DNA of 64,000 nt, taken from assembly GCF_001904725.1 (NCBI RefSeq), contig NZ_MRCE01000004.1, positions 232,226 to 296,225 of the forward strand, given 5' to 3'. The stretch comes from Phormidium ambiguum IAM M-71. Lineage in GTDB: Bacteria; Cyanobacteriota; Cyanobacteriia; Cyanobacteriales; Aerosakkonemataceae. Shown here piece after piece: positions 1 to 9,626 of this stretch (positions are counted from its first letter, which is position 1; each line of letters starts with the position of its first letter). Made by a program: the position numbers and the translations under genes. The notes beneath the pieces are model-generated. The model was not told the DNA's origin. It made no database searches and saw only the letters and a program-made list of their open reading frames with translations.

Positions 1-1
1 G

Positions 2-175
2 GGAGTAGTTGGCTACCCCCAAGCAGATTTGTTTCGGGAGGTAGCCTTTGTCGCCTTTCATTTTCATTGGTCGAGAGAAGAAATTCTTAACTTAGAACAC
101 CGAGAACGTCAGCGTTGGGTGCGAGAGATTGCTTATATACTAAATCCACAATCAGGTAAGGGGAATTTTTATTAA
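2..175 (+). CDS. DUF6760-type small CIS/phage-tail protein, 3' part only
   Basis: Reading frame 2 is open from the window edge and encodes 57 residues up to TAA. The core (YPQADLFREVAFVAFHFHW, then EEILNLEHRERQRWVREI) matches my memory of the short DUF6760 proteins found among tube and sheath genes of contractile injection systems. The family is only about 60 aa long, so little of the gene is missing. Its orientation and place suggest that the structural operon (sheath, tube) continues to the left of the window. The molecular role of the family is not known to me. Confidence 0.75.
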   Translation, partial: GVVGYPQADLFREVAFVAFHFHWSREEILNLEHRERQRWVREIAYILNPQSGKGNFY

Positions 176-199
176 ATTAAGATTATAGAAATATTCAAG

Positions 200-226
200 A
201 TTAGACTTTAGTCTAATATCATTTTT
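200..226 (+). terminator. Hairpin with T-run after the DUF6760 gene
   Basis: ATTAGACT and AGTCTAAT form an 8-bp stem with a two-base loop (200-217). A T-run at 222-226 follows. The position, about 25 nt after the stop codon of the upstream gene, fits an intrinsic terminator ending the upstream structural operon. Confidence 0.45.
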
Positions 227-331
227 GCGATAGTATCTTTAGAGATTCACGCTTAATAATTTGGCAGCAATGTCAATTGTAATTTGATTAATGAAACTTC
301 AGTAAGTCTTGATACTTGCTACGATAAAATG

Positions 332-360
332 GCTCATGCCGCGATAAAATTGCGGTGAGC
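332..360 (-). terminator. Hairpin downstream of the minus-strand DUF4157 gene
   Basis: GCTCA-TG-CCGC pairs with GCGG-TGAGC across an A/T-rich loop. It lies about 20 nt after the stop of the minus-strand gene that ends at 382, and ATTTTAT follows on that strand. It is a plausible weak terminator for that gene. Confidence 0.35.
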
Positions 361-381
361 AGTTACGTTGTGTATTTAATT

Positions 382-2265
382 TTAATCAAAATCATCTTCC
401 ACTGCTACAAAGTCAAAATCCTGATTCTGCTCCTCCTTTTGGTCTAATCCCTTCCAGGCAGCCTTCAATTCTTCTATTAAATAATTTACGTCTGTTGTTA
501 ACCCTTTTCCATCTGGTGCCGCTAAGAATGGAGTTAACTCCGTTCGGGTTTGCTCGGTTAAAAGGGCTTTTACTTCAGCAGCAAACTCTATTATCTTCTT
601 GATATAACCAATGATTTCATTTATGGCTTTAGCAATTCCGCTAGGATCAAAATAGCTAGCCAAGTCTAATATTTTATTGATAACTTCACTTATATTTATT
701 AAACGTTCATACACTCTACCATTAATTTCATTCTTATATTTTTTATATTTTTCATGTAAAGCTTGATAAGGTTTTACTATACTTTTCACCCTTTCAATTT
801 TATTGTTTATACTATTTTGATTTGTATCTGTTTTCTGGTCTTTCAAGTGTTTTTCATTAATCCATATACCTTGCTCCATTATCGTTCCGAATTTACCCGG
901 CTGAGTTAATAATATCTTCGCCGAAGGATCCGCCGAGTTAATTCTCAGCATCCATGTTGCTTTTCCTTTTTTTCTCTGTATAAATTTCGAGTCCTTTTCC
1001 GGATCTACTTCTACCTTAGCTCCAGTGTTTATTGTTCCTACTATTTCCCCACTATCGTTATATAACTTAAATGTTTTACTTATAATTTTTGACTTAACTA
1101 ACATTTCTTTTTTCTGTATGATGTTGGCTGAAGCTGCATGAATTTCGCTAGATGAATTTGTTGTATTTTTTTGATTTTCAGTAGCTTTCGGCTGCACCAC
1201 ATGAGTTAATTCATGGGCTAATAATTCCTGCCCATTAGAACTTTTTGCCTCTATTTCTGGTGTTGCGGCTTTCGGTTTAGCGGGTTCAGCAACATTTTTT
1301 AAGTCGCGATTTATCAGTCCCTGACTAACACTCGCGCCAGCAATTTGCACCTGTTCGCCCCGTGCTGCTTTAGCACCCAATAAATCTGCTTCGGTTTCTA
1401 AGTTGATATCTGCATTAATTGGTACAGCCTTCCTCTGGGGTGCTGTTACCCGTCCTGCTTTTTGTTGAACGACGTGCGTCAGTTCGTGACCTAATAATTC
1501 TTGCCCGGACTGAGTTTCGGGCTGGTATTTGCCAGGTTGAAAGTGAATATTTTCTCCTTGGGTGTAAGCAATAGCATTCATTGCTTTAGCCTGTGGCCCC
1601 TCGTGAATCCGAATCCCAGAGAAGTCCGCCCCAAAAGCCGTCTCCATTTTCTGCTGCACAGCTTCTGGCATCGGCTTGCCGCTCCCAGTCGGAGCCAAGT
1701 CAATCTTTGCTTGTACTGGCTTAACCTTTAGCTTTGATTCTGCTTTAGCTTGAGCGGGTTCTTCCTCTTCCCGTTCTTGACGTTGAACGGGTTCTGCTTT
1801 AGCTTGAGCGGGTTCTTCCTCTTCCCGTTCTTGACGTTGAACGGGTTCTGCTTTAGCTTGAGCGGGTTCTTCCTCTTCCCGTTCTTGACGTTGAACGGGT
1901 TCTGCTTTAGCTTGAGCGGGTTCTTCCTCTTCCCCTTCCTGACGTTGAACGGGTTCAAGCCCTACAATTTTTTGCGCTACACTATCGGCTTGCTGCTCAT
2001 ATTTACCGTTCAGATGACCAATTGTTAACTTAGGTTGAATAATTCTTGAAGTTGTTGGTTGAACTTGTAGTTGAGCAAAGTTGTACCCAGAATCTTGAGC
2101 CTGAAGCAACTGTGTCTGCAAATCAGCTTGTTCTGGTGAGAGATTTGCTGTTTCTTCAACAGCAGCCTGAACCATAAAAGCGCGGGGCTGATTAATAAGT
2201 TGTGTAGCAGTTAAATTACCATCGAATGCTGTTTTCCGGTCAATCTGCTGTCTTCGGGTACGCAT
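382..2265 (-). CDS. DUF4157-domain protein with a duplicated HELTH motif, candidate CIS cargo
   Basis: A 627-aa protein. Residues 75-102 carry the KLxxG...YEQQADxxA signature that precedes DUF4157 domains. Residues 105-176 are four 18-aa repeats ([18 protein letters not shown]). A full DUF4157 domain follows (about 199-271) with the putative zinc motif H260-E-L-T-H264. A second, truncated copy of the domain end gives H351-E-L-T-H355. The C-terminal 230 residues look like a small beta domain (about 390-470), then helices and an acidic tail. DUF4157 proteins are commonly encoded next to CIS genes and include likely metallopeptidase effectors. Here the gene is convergent with the operon fragment at the left edge. 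Cargo status is inferred from domain and location only. Confidence 0.75.
   Translation of the reverse strand: MRTRRQQIDRKTAFDGNLTATQLINQPRAFMVQAAVEETANLSPEQADLQTQLLQAQDSGYNFAQLQVQPTTSRIIQPKLTIGHLNGKYEQQADSVAQKIVGLEPVQRQEGEEEEPAQAKAEPVQRQEREEEEPAQAKAEPVQRQEREEEEPAQAKAEPVQRQEREEEEPAQAKAESKLKVKPVQAKIDLAPTGSGKPMPEAVQQKMETAFGADFSGIRIHEGPQAKAMNAIAYTQGENIHFQPGKYQPETQSGQELLGHELTHVVQQKAGRVTAPQRKAVPINADINLETEADLLGAKAARGEQVQIAGASVSQGLINRDLKNVAEPAKPKAATPEIEAKSSNGQELLAHELTHVVQPKATENQKNTTNSSSEIHAASANIIQKKEMLVKSKIISKTFKLYNDSGEIVGTINTGAKVEVDPEKDSKFIQRKKGKATWMLRINSADPSAKILLTQPGKFGTIMEQGIWINEKHLKDQKTDTNQNSINNKIERVKSIVKPYQALHEKYKKYKNEINGRVYERLINISEVINKILDLASYFDPSGIAKAINEIIGYIKKIIEFAAEVKALLTEQTRTELTPFLAAPDGKGLTTDVNYLIEELKAAWKGLDQKEEQNQDFDFVAVEDDFD
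1738..1953 (-). repeat. Four 54-bp coding repeats
   Basis: Four consecutive 54-bp units encode [18 protein letters not shown] inside the DUF4157 gene. Three are nearly identical in DNA, and one differs (QEG for QER), so the expansion is recent. The unit alternates a V-Q-R-Q patch with an acidic run. Confidence 0.9.
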
Positions 2266-2450
2266 TGCGAATTTACCTTATACTTTGCTCAAATCAATTA
2301 TAAAACAGCATCGTTGAAATTATTGCAAAATTGGTATTGAAAAATTCATGTTAATCTCGAAGCCAAATATTAAAAAATCAATCTTTTGACTTTTGATTCA
2401 TGTATCATTATTTTTGTCAATTAGACAAAAGTATAACCCAACTATTAAAT

Positions 2451-2768
2451 TCAATGATTTTTACCTTGTAAGGCAAATGCAAAAATGTCATAGATATCAC
2501 TTTTAAAAGCAGTAGATTTCATATTTCTATGATTAATGAGCGAATTACTGCGCTGATTCTTTTTCAAGTTGGATAATACTTGATATGCTGTATTAATTTC
2601 TTTAAACTTAATTTCCGCCATTTTGTTATGAGGATTTAGATCGGGATGATATCTTCGCGCTAGTTGCCGATAAGCTTGTTTAATGGCACTTAAGCTGGCT
2701 GTTTCATGTAATTCTAAAATTGTATAGTATCTCTTCAATTGATGGGAAATTACTGGTTGGGTATTCAT
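2451..2768 (-). CDS. Small J-domain (DnaJ-like) protein
   Basis: A 105-aa protein that is mostly one J domain. YYTILELHETASLSAIKQAY begins helix I/II, and the diagnostic H41-P42-D43 lies in RRYHPDLNP. It is followed by FKEINTAYQVLSNLKK. J domains stimulate Hsp70 ATPase. There is no Gly/Phe region, zinc finger or substrate-binding domain, so it is not a canonical DnaJ. It sits between the two DUF4157 genes, which suggests help with folding or unfolding of those proteins, but this is inferred from position alone. Confidence 0.85.
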   Translation of the reverse strand: MNTQPVISHQLKRYYTILELHETASLSAIKQAYRQLARRYHPDLNPHNKMAEIKFKEINTAYQVLSNLKKNQRSNSLINHRNMKSTAFKSDIYDIFAFALQGKNH

Positions 2769-2943
2769 GATTTAATTAGGATAAAACTAGAAAGTGAGCT
2801 TTAATTTCTTCGTATCCTATCAACGGGAATAAGCTTGTCTCATCAACCAACAGAGAGAAACGGTAATCACACTAAAGTAAGAAATAATCGATTTAATTTG
2901 TTTGCCATAGTCCGAAAATAGAGGCAAAATCAAATAAAGATAT

Positions 2944-2964
2944 CCGACTTCTCTAAGAAGTCGG
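2944..2964. repeat. Short palindromic repeat (9-bp stem, 3-nt loop)
   Basis: CCGACTTCT-CTA-AGAAGTCGG is a perfect hairpin. Similar AAGTCGGG hairpins are scattered in many cyanobacterial genomes. There is no T-run, so it is more likely a dispersed repeat than a terminator. Confidence 0.7.
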
Positions 2965-3070
2965 GTATCGATTTATATAAAATATCTGTTTTGTCTATTA
3001 GCCAAAAGTCGAATATTTTAGTTAGTAGTAAATTGCTTGGTTATAGACTAAATTACAATTCTCAGTTAAG

Positions 3071-3100
3071 TTGAGATATTAGTAAAATAAATTGTATTCT
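3071..3100 (+). promoter_or_regulatory. Possible sigma70-type promoter of the CIS operon
   Basis: TTGAGA (3071-3076) and TATTCT (3095-3100) are separated by 18 nt, 31 nt upstream of the ATG at 3132. The hexamers are imperfect and the region is A/T-rich, so this is tentative. Confidence 0.3.
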
Positions 3101-3131
3101 GATTAGTGCAGGTAATTTTAGAGGTCAGGAA

Positions 3132-5918
3132 ATGAGTACTAAGATAATCCCCCAGACAAAGACCTCATCAACACCTATTCCGCAGGTGCAAGCACCAAGT
3201 ACGCTGGGGCAAACAAGAGCTTTTTCAGATTCTATTGAAACTCTAGAACAGGAAAGTACTACTTCCGATTTGCAACGATCGCTCTTTGCAGCATCACCAC
3301 CAGAAAATCCAAGCGATCGCACTCCACAAAATAGTTACAACTTTAGTCGAATTTCTATTAGCGATTACGTTCCAGCTATTGTCCAAAGTAAGCTAGTTGT
3401 CGGCGCACCAGGCGATCCCTATGAACAAGAAGCCGATCGCATGGCAGATCAAGTTATGGGGATGAGTTTACCCGTACAAAAGCAAGAGGAAACAACAGAA
3501 GAAGAACCAGAAGTTCAAACTAAACCCATAGAAACTATTCAGCTTCAAGAAACAGAAACAGAAGTTAGCCTCAAACCTTTAATTGCCGCAATTCAACTTC
3601 AACAAAACATAGAAGAAGAGATCAAACTTAAACCTTTAACAGGTAGAGTTCAACGGCAAGAAAGAGAAGAAAATGGTACAGTATATCTCAAACCTTTAGC
3701 CAATAAAATTTCTCTAAAAGTTCAACGAAATATTAAAGAAAGCAACCTGATTTCTCGCAAAGAAAATGGTTCTTTTACTGCGAATGATAGTATTGAAAGT
3801 CGCATCAAATCCACACAAGGTAGTGGTGAATCTTTGCCAGATGAAACTCGTGATTTCATGGAATCTCGCTTTGGCAACGACTTTAGCAATGTAAAAATTC
3901 ACACGGGTTCTCAAGCGATTCAACTTAGCCAAGAATTAAGAGCACAAGCTTTTACTCACGGTGAAAACATCTATTTTAATTCTGGTAAATATGAACCTCA
4001 TAGCGCCGCAGGTAAGAAACTCTTAGCCCATGAATTAACTCATACTATTCAACAAACAGGCTCTAAAATTAAAACAAAACCCCTTAATTTAGCAGAAAAA
4101 CCGAATAAAGTTCAGCGACAAGCTAATTCAGATTTGGCAGCGCAAGTAACTCCAGCTAACAACGAAGGAGCGAAAGTACAAAGATTTTTTGGCAGTATAG
4201 TTAAAGCAGGACTGAAATTAGCTCTTTCACCTGTCAAATGGTTCTTAAATTCTCTAATTGGTGATGTTGCTGGTCAAGTTATCGATGCTTTAGTTGATAA
4301 TCCTGGGGGATTTATCAGTAACCTTTTTAAAGGCATTGGAGATGGATTTAAAAACTTTTTCTCTAATATTGGTAAACATTTAATTAATGGGTTAGTTGGC
4401 TGGTTATTTGGAAATATTGGTGAAATAAAACTACCAGAAAAATTTGATTTAAAAGGGTTTTTAGATATTCTTTTGCAAATTATTGGCGCGACCAAAGAAC
4501 ATATCTTTGAATTGGCTAGTCAATCTTTTGGTTCAGATATTGTTGAATTAATTAAATTTGTAGCTGAAAATGGGACGGATTTCTTACAAAATATTGGGAA
4601 AAATAGCGAAGAAGATGGCGATCCAAATGCAGTTCCAGAAGTTCAGTTAGAGGCTGAAGAAGGAGCACAAGAACAGGGAGAAGGAGGAATAGAGGAGCAA
4701 GCACTAGCTTTAATAGAAAATTTAAGTCCGTCTGCTAAATTTGTTTTCGATCTTTTTGTTAATGTAATTCAAGGTGGCGTAGGAGGCGTTTGGGATTTTA
4801 TTAAATCTTCTTTGGGTACACTCAAAGGCATATTAATGGGTGAACTTAAAGATATGGTGATTATGGAAATTATTGAGAAAGGTGTTACTTGGTTACTCAG
4901 TTTGTTAATTCCCGGTGCAGGTGCGATTAAGGCTGGTAAAGCCATAATTGATGTTATTAAGTTTTTTGTGGAAAGGAAAGAACAAATTAAATCTTTAGTA
5001 CAAACTATTATAAGTACAATCAAATTAGTTGTAGAAGGTAATGTCAAGGGAATGTCGGAAGCGATCGAAAATGCGATGTCAAAGGCTATTCCCACAATTT
5101 TAGGATTTTTGGCTTCTGTGTTAGGAGTTAGCGGAATACCTAATAAAATTAAAAAGGTGTTTGAAAAATTAAGAGCGCCTGTAGATAAAATAATTGGAGG
5201 TTTATTTGAGAAAGTCAGCAGTTTCTTTAAAGGCGCAAAAGGGAAGAAGAAACAAACCAAAGGTAAACGAGTAGCAAAAGTCAAGAAATCCAATAGACCA
5301 AAATCTAGTGGCAAATTGAAGAAAAGATCGCCTGGAAGTACGACTCCTAAGCGAGGTAAAAAAAGTAAGCCAACTAAAGGCAACTCTAAGAAAAATACAT
5401 CGAAAAAAAATAAAAAAGAGAAAGTCAAAAAACATAAATCAACTAAAGAGTTCTTGAAACAAGTAGGCTCAGAAATGGCTGATTCTTTGAGTTCGGATTT
5501 ACTCAACCAAAATGAGGAAGATCAACAAGAAGACTCTCAACAAGAAGAATCAGAAAATCAAGAACAAGATGAAGCAGCAGATATTCAAGAAATGCCAGAA
5601 AAGGGTGTAAAATTACCCATTCAAAGAACAGAAGTTTCTCCAGGTTTCCACTTTAGCCATGTTAGTATTCAAGCACAGAACAAAAGCGATCGCCTAAACC
5701 ACCCCTTAACAGCTGGAAACACCCTGCAAAAACGCGAACTTACTCATCCTGTTCAGCGTTCTCACGCATCACCCCAGGCTGTTCCACCTTCCGTAAATTC
5801 CTTATTTTCTGGCTATGCTCAACAGAGAAATGATGAACAAGCTCCCCATTTTATTCAAAAAGAAGGAGAAGAAAAAGAGAAAAACAGTAACCTTCAGTTA
5901 AAAATATTAAATAGATAG
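3132..5918 (+). CDS. Large DUF4157-domain protein, candidate CIS cargo
   Basis: A 928-aa protein. SKLVVGAPGDPYEQEADRMA (about 86-105) and a full DUF4157 domain ending in H300-E-L-T-H304 mark it as the same family as the gene at 382-2265. Residues about 350-690 contain long amphipathic or hydrophobic stretches (for example LLSLLIPGAGAIKAGKAII) of the kind seen in membrane-active or tape-measure-like proteins. Residues about 695-755 are extremely Lys-rich, and an acidic E/Q block follows. Many V/I-Q-R/K motifs are scattered through it. It is first in the plus-strand gene train and is followed by a YbjN-type chaperone-like gene. The likely role is a delivered effector with a protease domain and a membrane-acting region; this is inferred. 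Confidence 0.75.
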   Translation: MSTKIIPQTKTSSTPIPQVQAPSTLGQTRAFSDSIETLEQESTTSDLQRSLFAASPPENPSDRTPQNSYNFSRISISDYVPAIVQSKLVVGAPGDPYEQEADRMADQVMGMSLPVQKQEETTEEEPEVQTKPIETIQLQETETEVSLKPLIAAIQLQQNIEEEIKLKPLTGRVQRQEREENGTVYLKPLANKISLKVQRNIKESNLISRKENGSFTANDSIESRIKSTQGSGESLPDETRDFMESRFGNDFSNVKIHTGSQAIQLSQELRAQAFTHGENIYFNSGKYEPHSAAGKKLLAHELTHTIQQTGSKIKTKPLNLAEKPNKVQRQANSDLAAQVTPANNEGAKVQRFFGSIVKAGLKLALSPVKWFLNSLIGDVAGQVIDALVDNPGGFISNLFKGIGDGFKNFFSNIGKHLINGLVGWLFGNIGEIKLPEKFDLKGFLDILLQIIGATKEHIFELASQSFGSDIVELIKFVAENGTDFLQNIGKNSEEDGDPNAVPEVQLEAEEGAQEQGEGGIEEQALALIENLSPSAKFVFDLFVNVIQGGVGGVWDFIKSSLGTLKGILMGELKDMVIMEIIEKGVTWLLSLLIPGAGAIKAGKAIIDVIKFFVERKEQIKSLVQTIISTIKLVVEGNVKGMSEAIENAMSKAIPTILGFLASVLGVSGIPNKIKKVFEKLRAPVDKIIGGLFEKVSSFFKGAKGKKKQTKGKRVAKVKKSNRPKSSGKLKKRSPGSTTPKRGKKSKPTKGNSKKNTSKKNKKEKVKKHKSTKEFLKQVGSEMADSLSSDLLNQNEEDQQEDSQQEESENQEQDEAADIQEMPEKGVKLPIQRTEVSPGFHFSHVSIQAQNKSDRLNHPLTAGNTLQKRELTHPVQRSHASPQAVPPSVNSLFSGYAQQRNDEQAPHFIQKEGEEKEKNSNLQLKILNR

Positions 5919-5935
5919 ATTAAGGAAAAATAACT

Positions 5936-7066
5936 ATGGAAAACCAGACAGAATCCTATCAACTCAATCAACCATTAATTCTGTATAAAGATCGAGAATT
6001 GGCCTTAAATTTTCCGGCATTAACGCTGATTATTACTAAACAAGACGAAACTTTGCAGCAGTGCCATCTCACGGGTAAAATTGATTATGAATTCTACCAA
6101 AAAGTTGCTCAATTTGAACTCTTCAACTTCAAGCTTGATGCGCGGATTCCTCTATCACAAAACAAATTATCAACAGACAAAGAGATCGCGCTATTAATAG
6201 AATTACGTCCTGATTTTCTTCCTAAATTAACTAAAGAAGCGCGAACTGCTGAGGAACTAGCCAACTATTTAACAAATTTGGGATTACAGCCAGAGCTTTC
6301 TGAATCTGCAAATTACACGGAAAATTGGTATTGTTTGTCCGTTAAACAACAACAGGGATCTTCAGAAATAGGTTATAGAACCTTGTGGGATTATGCCAAT
6401 CTCAGCACGATTAATCAAATTGTTAATGCTGGTAATGAAGTAGCAGGATATCTCACAACATTGATGAAAGAAATAGGAGATTCTTTACCAGTAGAATTAC
6501 AATCGAATAGTGAAGCAGTGCAGGCGAATCTGTCTAGTTTTTTGCAAGAATTAGAGCAAGAAGAAAGTGAAGATGCAATAGAATATCAACCTGTTTCAGA
6601 AGTGATCCGCGAATTTTTTGATGAAGATGATTGGAATTACGTACAACTAGAAGATGGGAATACATTACAAATGTCTTATCAAGGGGATAATGGTCGTTGG
6701 ACTTGCTATGCTTCTCCTGCGGATGAGAGCCAAAGATTTATGTTTTATTCCGTAGCACCTTTAGACACTCCTCCTAACAAAATTTCGACAATGGTAGAAT
6801 TTTTAACTAAGGCTAACTATGGTTTAATGATTGGAAATTTTGAGATAGATTTTAATGACGGAGAGATTCGTTATAAAACTAGTATTGATGTAGAAAATAA
6901 CCAATTAACTACTAATTTAGTCAAAAATTTAGTATATGTGAATGTAGAGACAATGGATAATTATTTGCCAGGAATTGTAGGAATTTTAAATAATCAACTT
7001 TCTCCTGATGAAGCGATCGCCAAAATTGAAGCACAAACCGCAATCAAAGAAACAGAAGGTGAATAA
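5936..7066 (+). CDS. YbjN-domain protein, possible cargo chaperone
   Basis: A 376-aa protein. Residues about 215-376 (VIREFFDEDDWNY, GRWTCYASPADESQRFMFYS, ANYGLMIGNFEIDFNDGEIR, YLPGIVGI) match the cyanobacterial YbjN family, which has a type III secretion chaperone-like fold. The N-terminal 210 residues are unrecognised and may be a separate alpha/beta domain. It has an AAGGA ribosome-binding site and lies 17 nt after the DUF4157 gene. The placement resembles secretion chaperones encoded beside their substrates, so I infer a cargo-handling role. Confidence 0.8.
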   Translation: MENQTESYQLNQPLILYKDRELALNFPALTLIITKQDETLQQCHLTGKIDYEFYQKVAQFELFNFKLDARIPLSQNKLSTDKEIALLIELRPDFLPKLTKEARTAEELANYLTNLGLQPELSESANYTENWYCLSVKQQQGSSEIGYRTLWDYANLSTINQIVNAGNEVAGYLTTLMKEIGDSLPVELQSNSEAVQANLSSFLQELEQEESEDAIEYQPVSEVIREFFDEDDWNYVQLEDGNTLQMSYQGDNGRWTCYASPADESQRFMFYSVAPLDTPPNKISTMVEFLTKANYGLMIGNFEIDFNDGEIRYKTSIDVENNQLTTNLVKNLVYVNVETMDNYLPGIVGILNNQLSPDEAIAKIEAQTAIKETEGE

Positions 7067-7074
7067 AACTCCTC

Positions 7075-9510
7075 ATGGTGTTGCCTAAACCGAAACCAAA
7101 AATTCCCCGTCGCACCCTAGAAGCTGCTAAACGACAAGGTATCTGGAATGTTACCAGCCGCATCAGTTCTTTTACTAGTATCTTGCGCTATGGTGCGTAC
7201 AATTTAGTCCCCCAACAATTGCGCTGGTTAGTTCCTTTTGTTGGGGAAGATATTAAAGATTTTTTTCGCTCAGAACCAGAAACAACAGCGGAAATAGCAA
7301 TACCTACTTCCGAACAAAAAAGCTCCGAGCAAATTTCAATTTCTTCTGTTCCTATTTATGAAAAATATCGCTGTTCTATTGGCAATCCTTTAAATTGTCA
7401 CCAACCTGAACAAACGATCGAGCAAGAACCGCAGGCTAAATCTTGCTATCAATGTGGATTTCCAACGCTGTTACCTAACCTAGCAGAAATTCAAGGAAAT
7501 CACAGCCGATATCGGATTATTCGTTATTTAGGAAATCGAGGTTGGGGTCGTCTTTATGCAGCTATTCAAGTAGTTGAAGAACAACCAGTTATTATTAAAG
7601 AATACCTATTACCCAAACGGCATTTTAACGAAAAAGAATCAATTCGGGTACAAAAAACTTTAGAAAATGTAGGGGGTTTAGAGTTAGCAGATGGTCGATC
7701 GCAAAATGCGCGAATTGTTTCCATAATAGAAGCGATCGCCGATCGTCACGACACCGAACGCTGCTATTTAATTACTAAACAAAATATCGATAGTTATGCC
7801 ACACTCAGAACCTATTTAGCGCAAAATCAACCGATGTCTTCTCGTGAATTGCGCCATTTACTTAACCAAGTATTGCAAAGTTTAGAATATCTACACGGCT
7901 CAAAATTTCGCCTTCCCAACGGTCAAATTCAAACTGGTATTGCTCATGGTAATATTAGTCTTGATAGCCTGTTAATTTCACCCCGATCGCAAAACTATTT
8001 TCATACCCCACAATTTTTTGTTTATCTATGCGACCTTGGTTTATGGGAAAACCTCTTTAATCCCCCACCTTATGCACCTTTTAATCCCACACCTATTAAA
8101 GATTTAGAAGCATTAGGTTATGTTAGTTTCTATCTCTTAGCTGGAGGTATTTACGATCGAAAAGGTTCGCTTCTTGACCCCAAATTAAACCAAAATTGGG
8201 GAAAAGTTGATATAGCTTTAAAGTTTTTTATTTTCCGATTGTTGGGACTAGATACCCCTTTTGCTAGCGCCACTGAAGCACGTCGCGCTTTATTAAACTT
8301 ACCAACTGAAGAAGAAATAATTGCTTCTGGATTAGAAACAATTGAACCCACTGCACCCAATGAAATTGCACCATCAAAACGGCGTTGGATATGGTGGTTA
8401 TTAACGCTTTTGGCACTTTCTCTGTTAGGAACTGCGATCGGTTGGTGGTTATTAAACCGTCAGACAGCTATTGCTAATAACCAAGAAATTAATCTTCCTT
8501 ACATTAGAGATGTACCCGCTGTTCCTGATGGTCAGTTTACTTATACAGCAGAACAAAATGGGATTTGGAACTACATTTTACGACAGCCTAATTTAGTCGA
8601 AAAAGACAAAACATTTGAATCAGAAATTATCGAACAACGACCTCAACTAAAACTCAATTTTTTTACCGAACCTACAGGAGAAGAAGCGATCGCCAAAGTT
8701 CGGCAAGAACAAGCAGACTTTGCTATTAGTAGCTTGATTGATAACCTAAATTACGACTTGGAAGCAAAGACTTTTGCATACGATGGTTTAGTATTTTTTG
8801 TAGCTTTTAGTTACGAACAACGCGATCGCGCCTTACCCAAAATATTAAACGGTCAGATTACCTTCAAGCAAATTCAGCAACTTTACACCGGAAAAATCAC
8901 CAATTGGAAACAATTAGGGGGTTCTGACTTACCTGTGAAACTTTACATTCCAACTAGTCAAGAAGCAATTAGCATTTTTGAACAAAAAGTACTCAAAAAT
9001 GAAGCATTAATCAATGAATTTAGAGAACTCCAAAAATCCCCAACTAACTCAACAATTTTTCTCAATTCATCTCCACAACTTATCAAATTACCTACCTTAA
9101 AAACTCTGCGAACTGTACTTCAAGACTTTGAAAACGAACAAGTTGGCGCAATTGGTTTTGGTACAATTAGCCAAGTTTTTGGACAATGTTCTGTTTATCC
9201 TCTCGCCTTAGTCGATCGACAAAACAAACCTATCCAACCTTTAATCCAAAACGACGGAGAACCCATCAATCCAGCCACCGATTTGTGCAATAAAAAAGGC
9301 AATTATCATCCAGATTTACAAGCATTTCAAACCGGACGCTATCCTTTAGCATATTCGATCGCCATAGTTTACCCACGCGATAACCGTCGTCTCCCCATAG
9401 GCGAACGATTTGCTAACATTCTGAAAACCGAAGAAAGTCAACATTTGTTAAGCAAAACAGGTGTCGTACCAATTCAACTACCCACAAAGGAATCAACAAC
9501 AGGAAACTAA
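7075..9510 (+). CDS. Membrane-anchored pseudokinase fused to a PstS-like binding domain
   Basis: An 811-aa protein with four parts. C100, C108, C124 and C127 form a zinc-ribbon-like element. A Ser/Thr-kinase-like domain follows (about 145-410), with YLGNRGWGRLYAA as glycine loop and K175 as the ATP-lysine candidate. The HRD motif is replaced by H291-G-N and DFG by D320-L-G, so the catalytic Asp is missing and activity is doubtful. One transmembrane helix lies at about 438-460. The C-terminal domain (about 485-805) resembles phosphate-type periplasmic binding proteins (LPKILNGQITFKQIQQLY, TGKITNWKQLGG). This layout implies ligand sensing across a membrane coupled to an inert kinase scaffold near the CIS. 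It starts 8 nt after the YbjN gene. Confidence 0.8.
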   Translation: MVLPKPKPKIPRRTLEAAKRQGIWNVTSRISSFTSILRYGAYNLVPQQLRWLVPFVGEDIKDFFRSEPETTAEIAIPTSEQKSSEQISISSVPIYEKYRCSIGNPLNCHQPEQTIEQEPQAKSCYQCGFPTLLPNLAEIQGNHSRYRIIRYLGNRGWGRLYAAIQVVEEQPVIIKEYLLPKRHFNEKESIRVQKTLENVGGLELADGRSQNARIVSIIEAIADRHDTERCYLITKQNIDSYATLRTYLAQNQPMSSRELRHLLNQVLQSLEYLHGSKFRLPNGQIQTGIAHGNISLDSLLISPRSQNYFHTPQFFVYLCDLGLWENLFNPPPYAPFNPTPIKDLEALGYVSFYLLAGGIYDRKGSLLDPKLNQNWGKVDIALKFFIFRLLGLDTPFASATEARRALLNLPTEEEIIASGLETIEPTAPNEIAPSKRRWIWWLLTLLALSLLGTAIGWWLLNRQTAIANNQEINLPYIRDVPAVPDGQFTYTAEQNGIWNYILRQPNLVEKDKTFESEIIEQRPQLKLNFFTEPTGEEAIAKVRQEQADFAISSLIDNLNYDLEAKTFAYDGLVFFVAFSYEQRDRALPKILNGQITFKQIQQLYTGKITNWKQLGGSDLPVKLYIPTSQEAISIFEQKVLKNEALINEFRELQKSPTNSTIFLNSSPQLIKLPTLKTLRTVLQDFENEQVGAIGFGTISQVFGQCSVYPLALVDRQNKPIQPLIQNDGEPINPATDLCNKKGNYHPDLQAFQTGRYPLAYSIAIVYPRDNRRLPIGERFANILKTEESQHLLSKTGVVPIQLPTKESTTGN

Positions 9511-9626
9511 AAACTGATAATTGAGAAAACTATCAAGAAACCCGCCAAAAATATAGACTTTTGGTTAATTCTTTTCTCTCAGAAACTTGTTTATACTCAC
9601 TCTGAATAGTTTCCCTGAGAATTACC

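Larger units (their letters stand above)
2769..3131. other. Intergenic region between divergent J-domain and CIS operon genes
   Basis: These 363 bp hold no ORF that I can support. They contain the 9-bp-stem palindrome at 2944-2964 and a possible promoter at 3071-3100. Being the only long gap before the 27-kb plus-strand gene train, it is the most likely control region of the CIS operon. Confidence 0.6.

Noticed and set aside
1728..2028. Plus- and minus-strand frames with repeats over the DUF4157 gene
   Set aside because: They are other-frame readings of the 54-bp repeats. The sense frame carries the recognisable DUF4157 domain.
4769..5506. 245-aa minus-strand frame inside the large DUF4157 gene
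   Set aside because: It has no recognisable domain and is antisense to the Lys-rich block (giving Phe/Leu runs). The plus frame is clearly coding.
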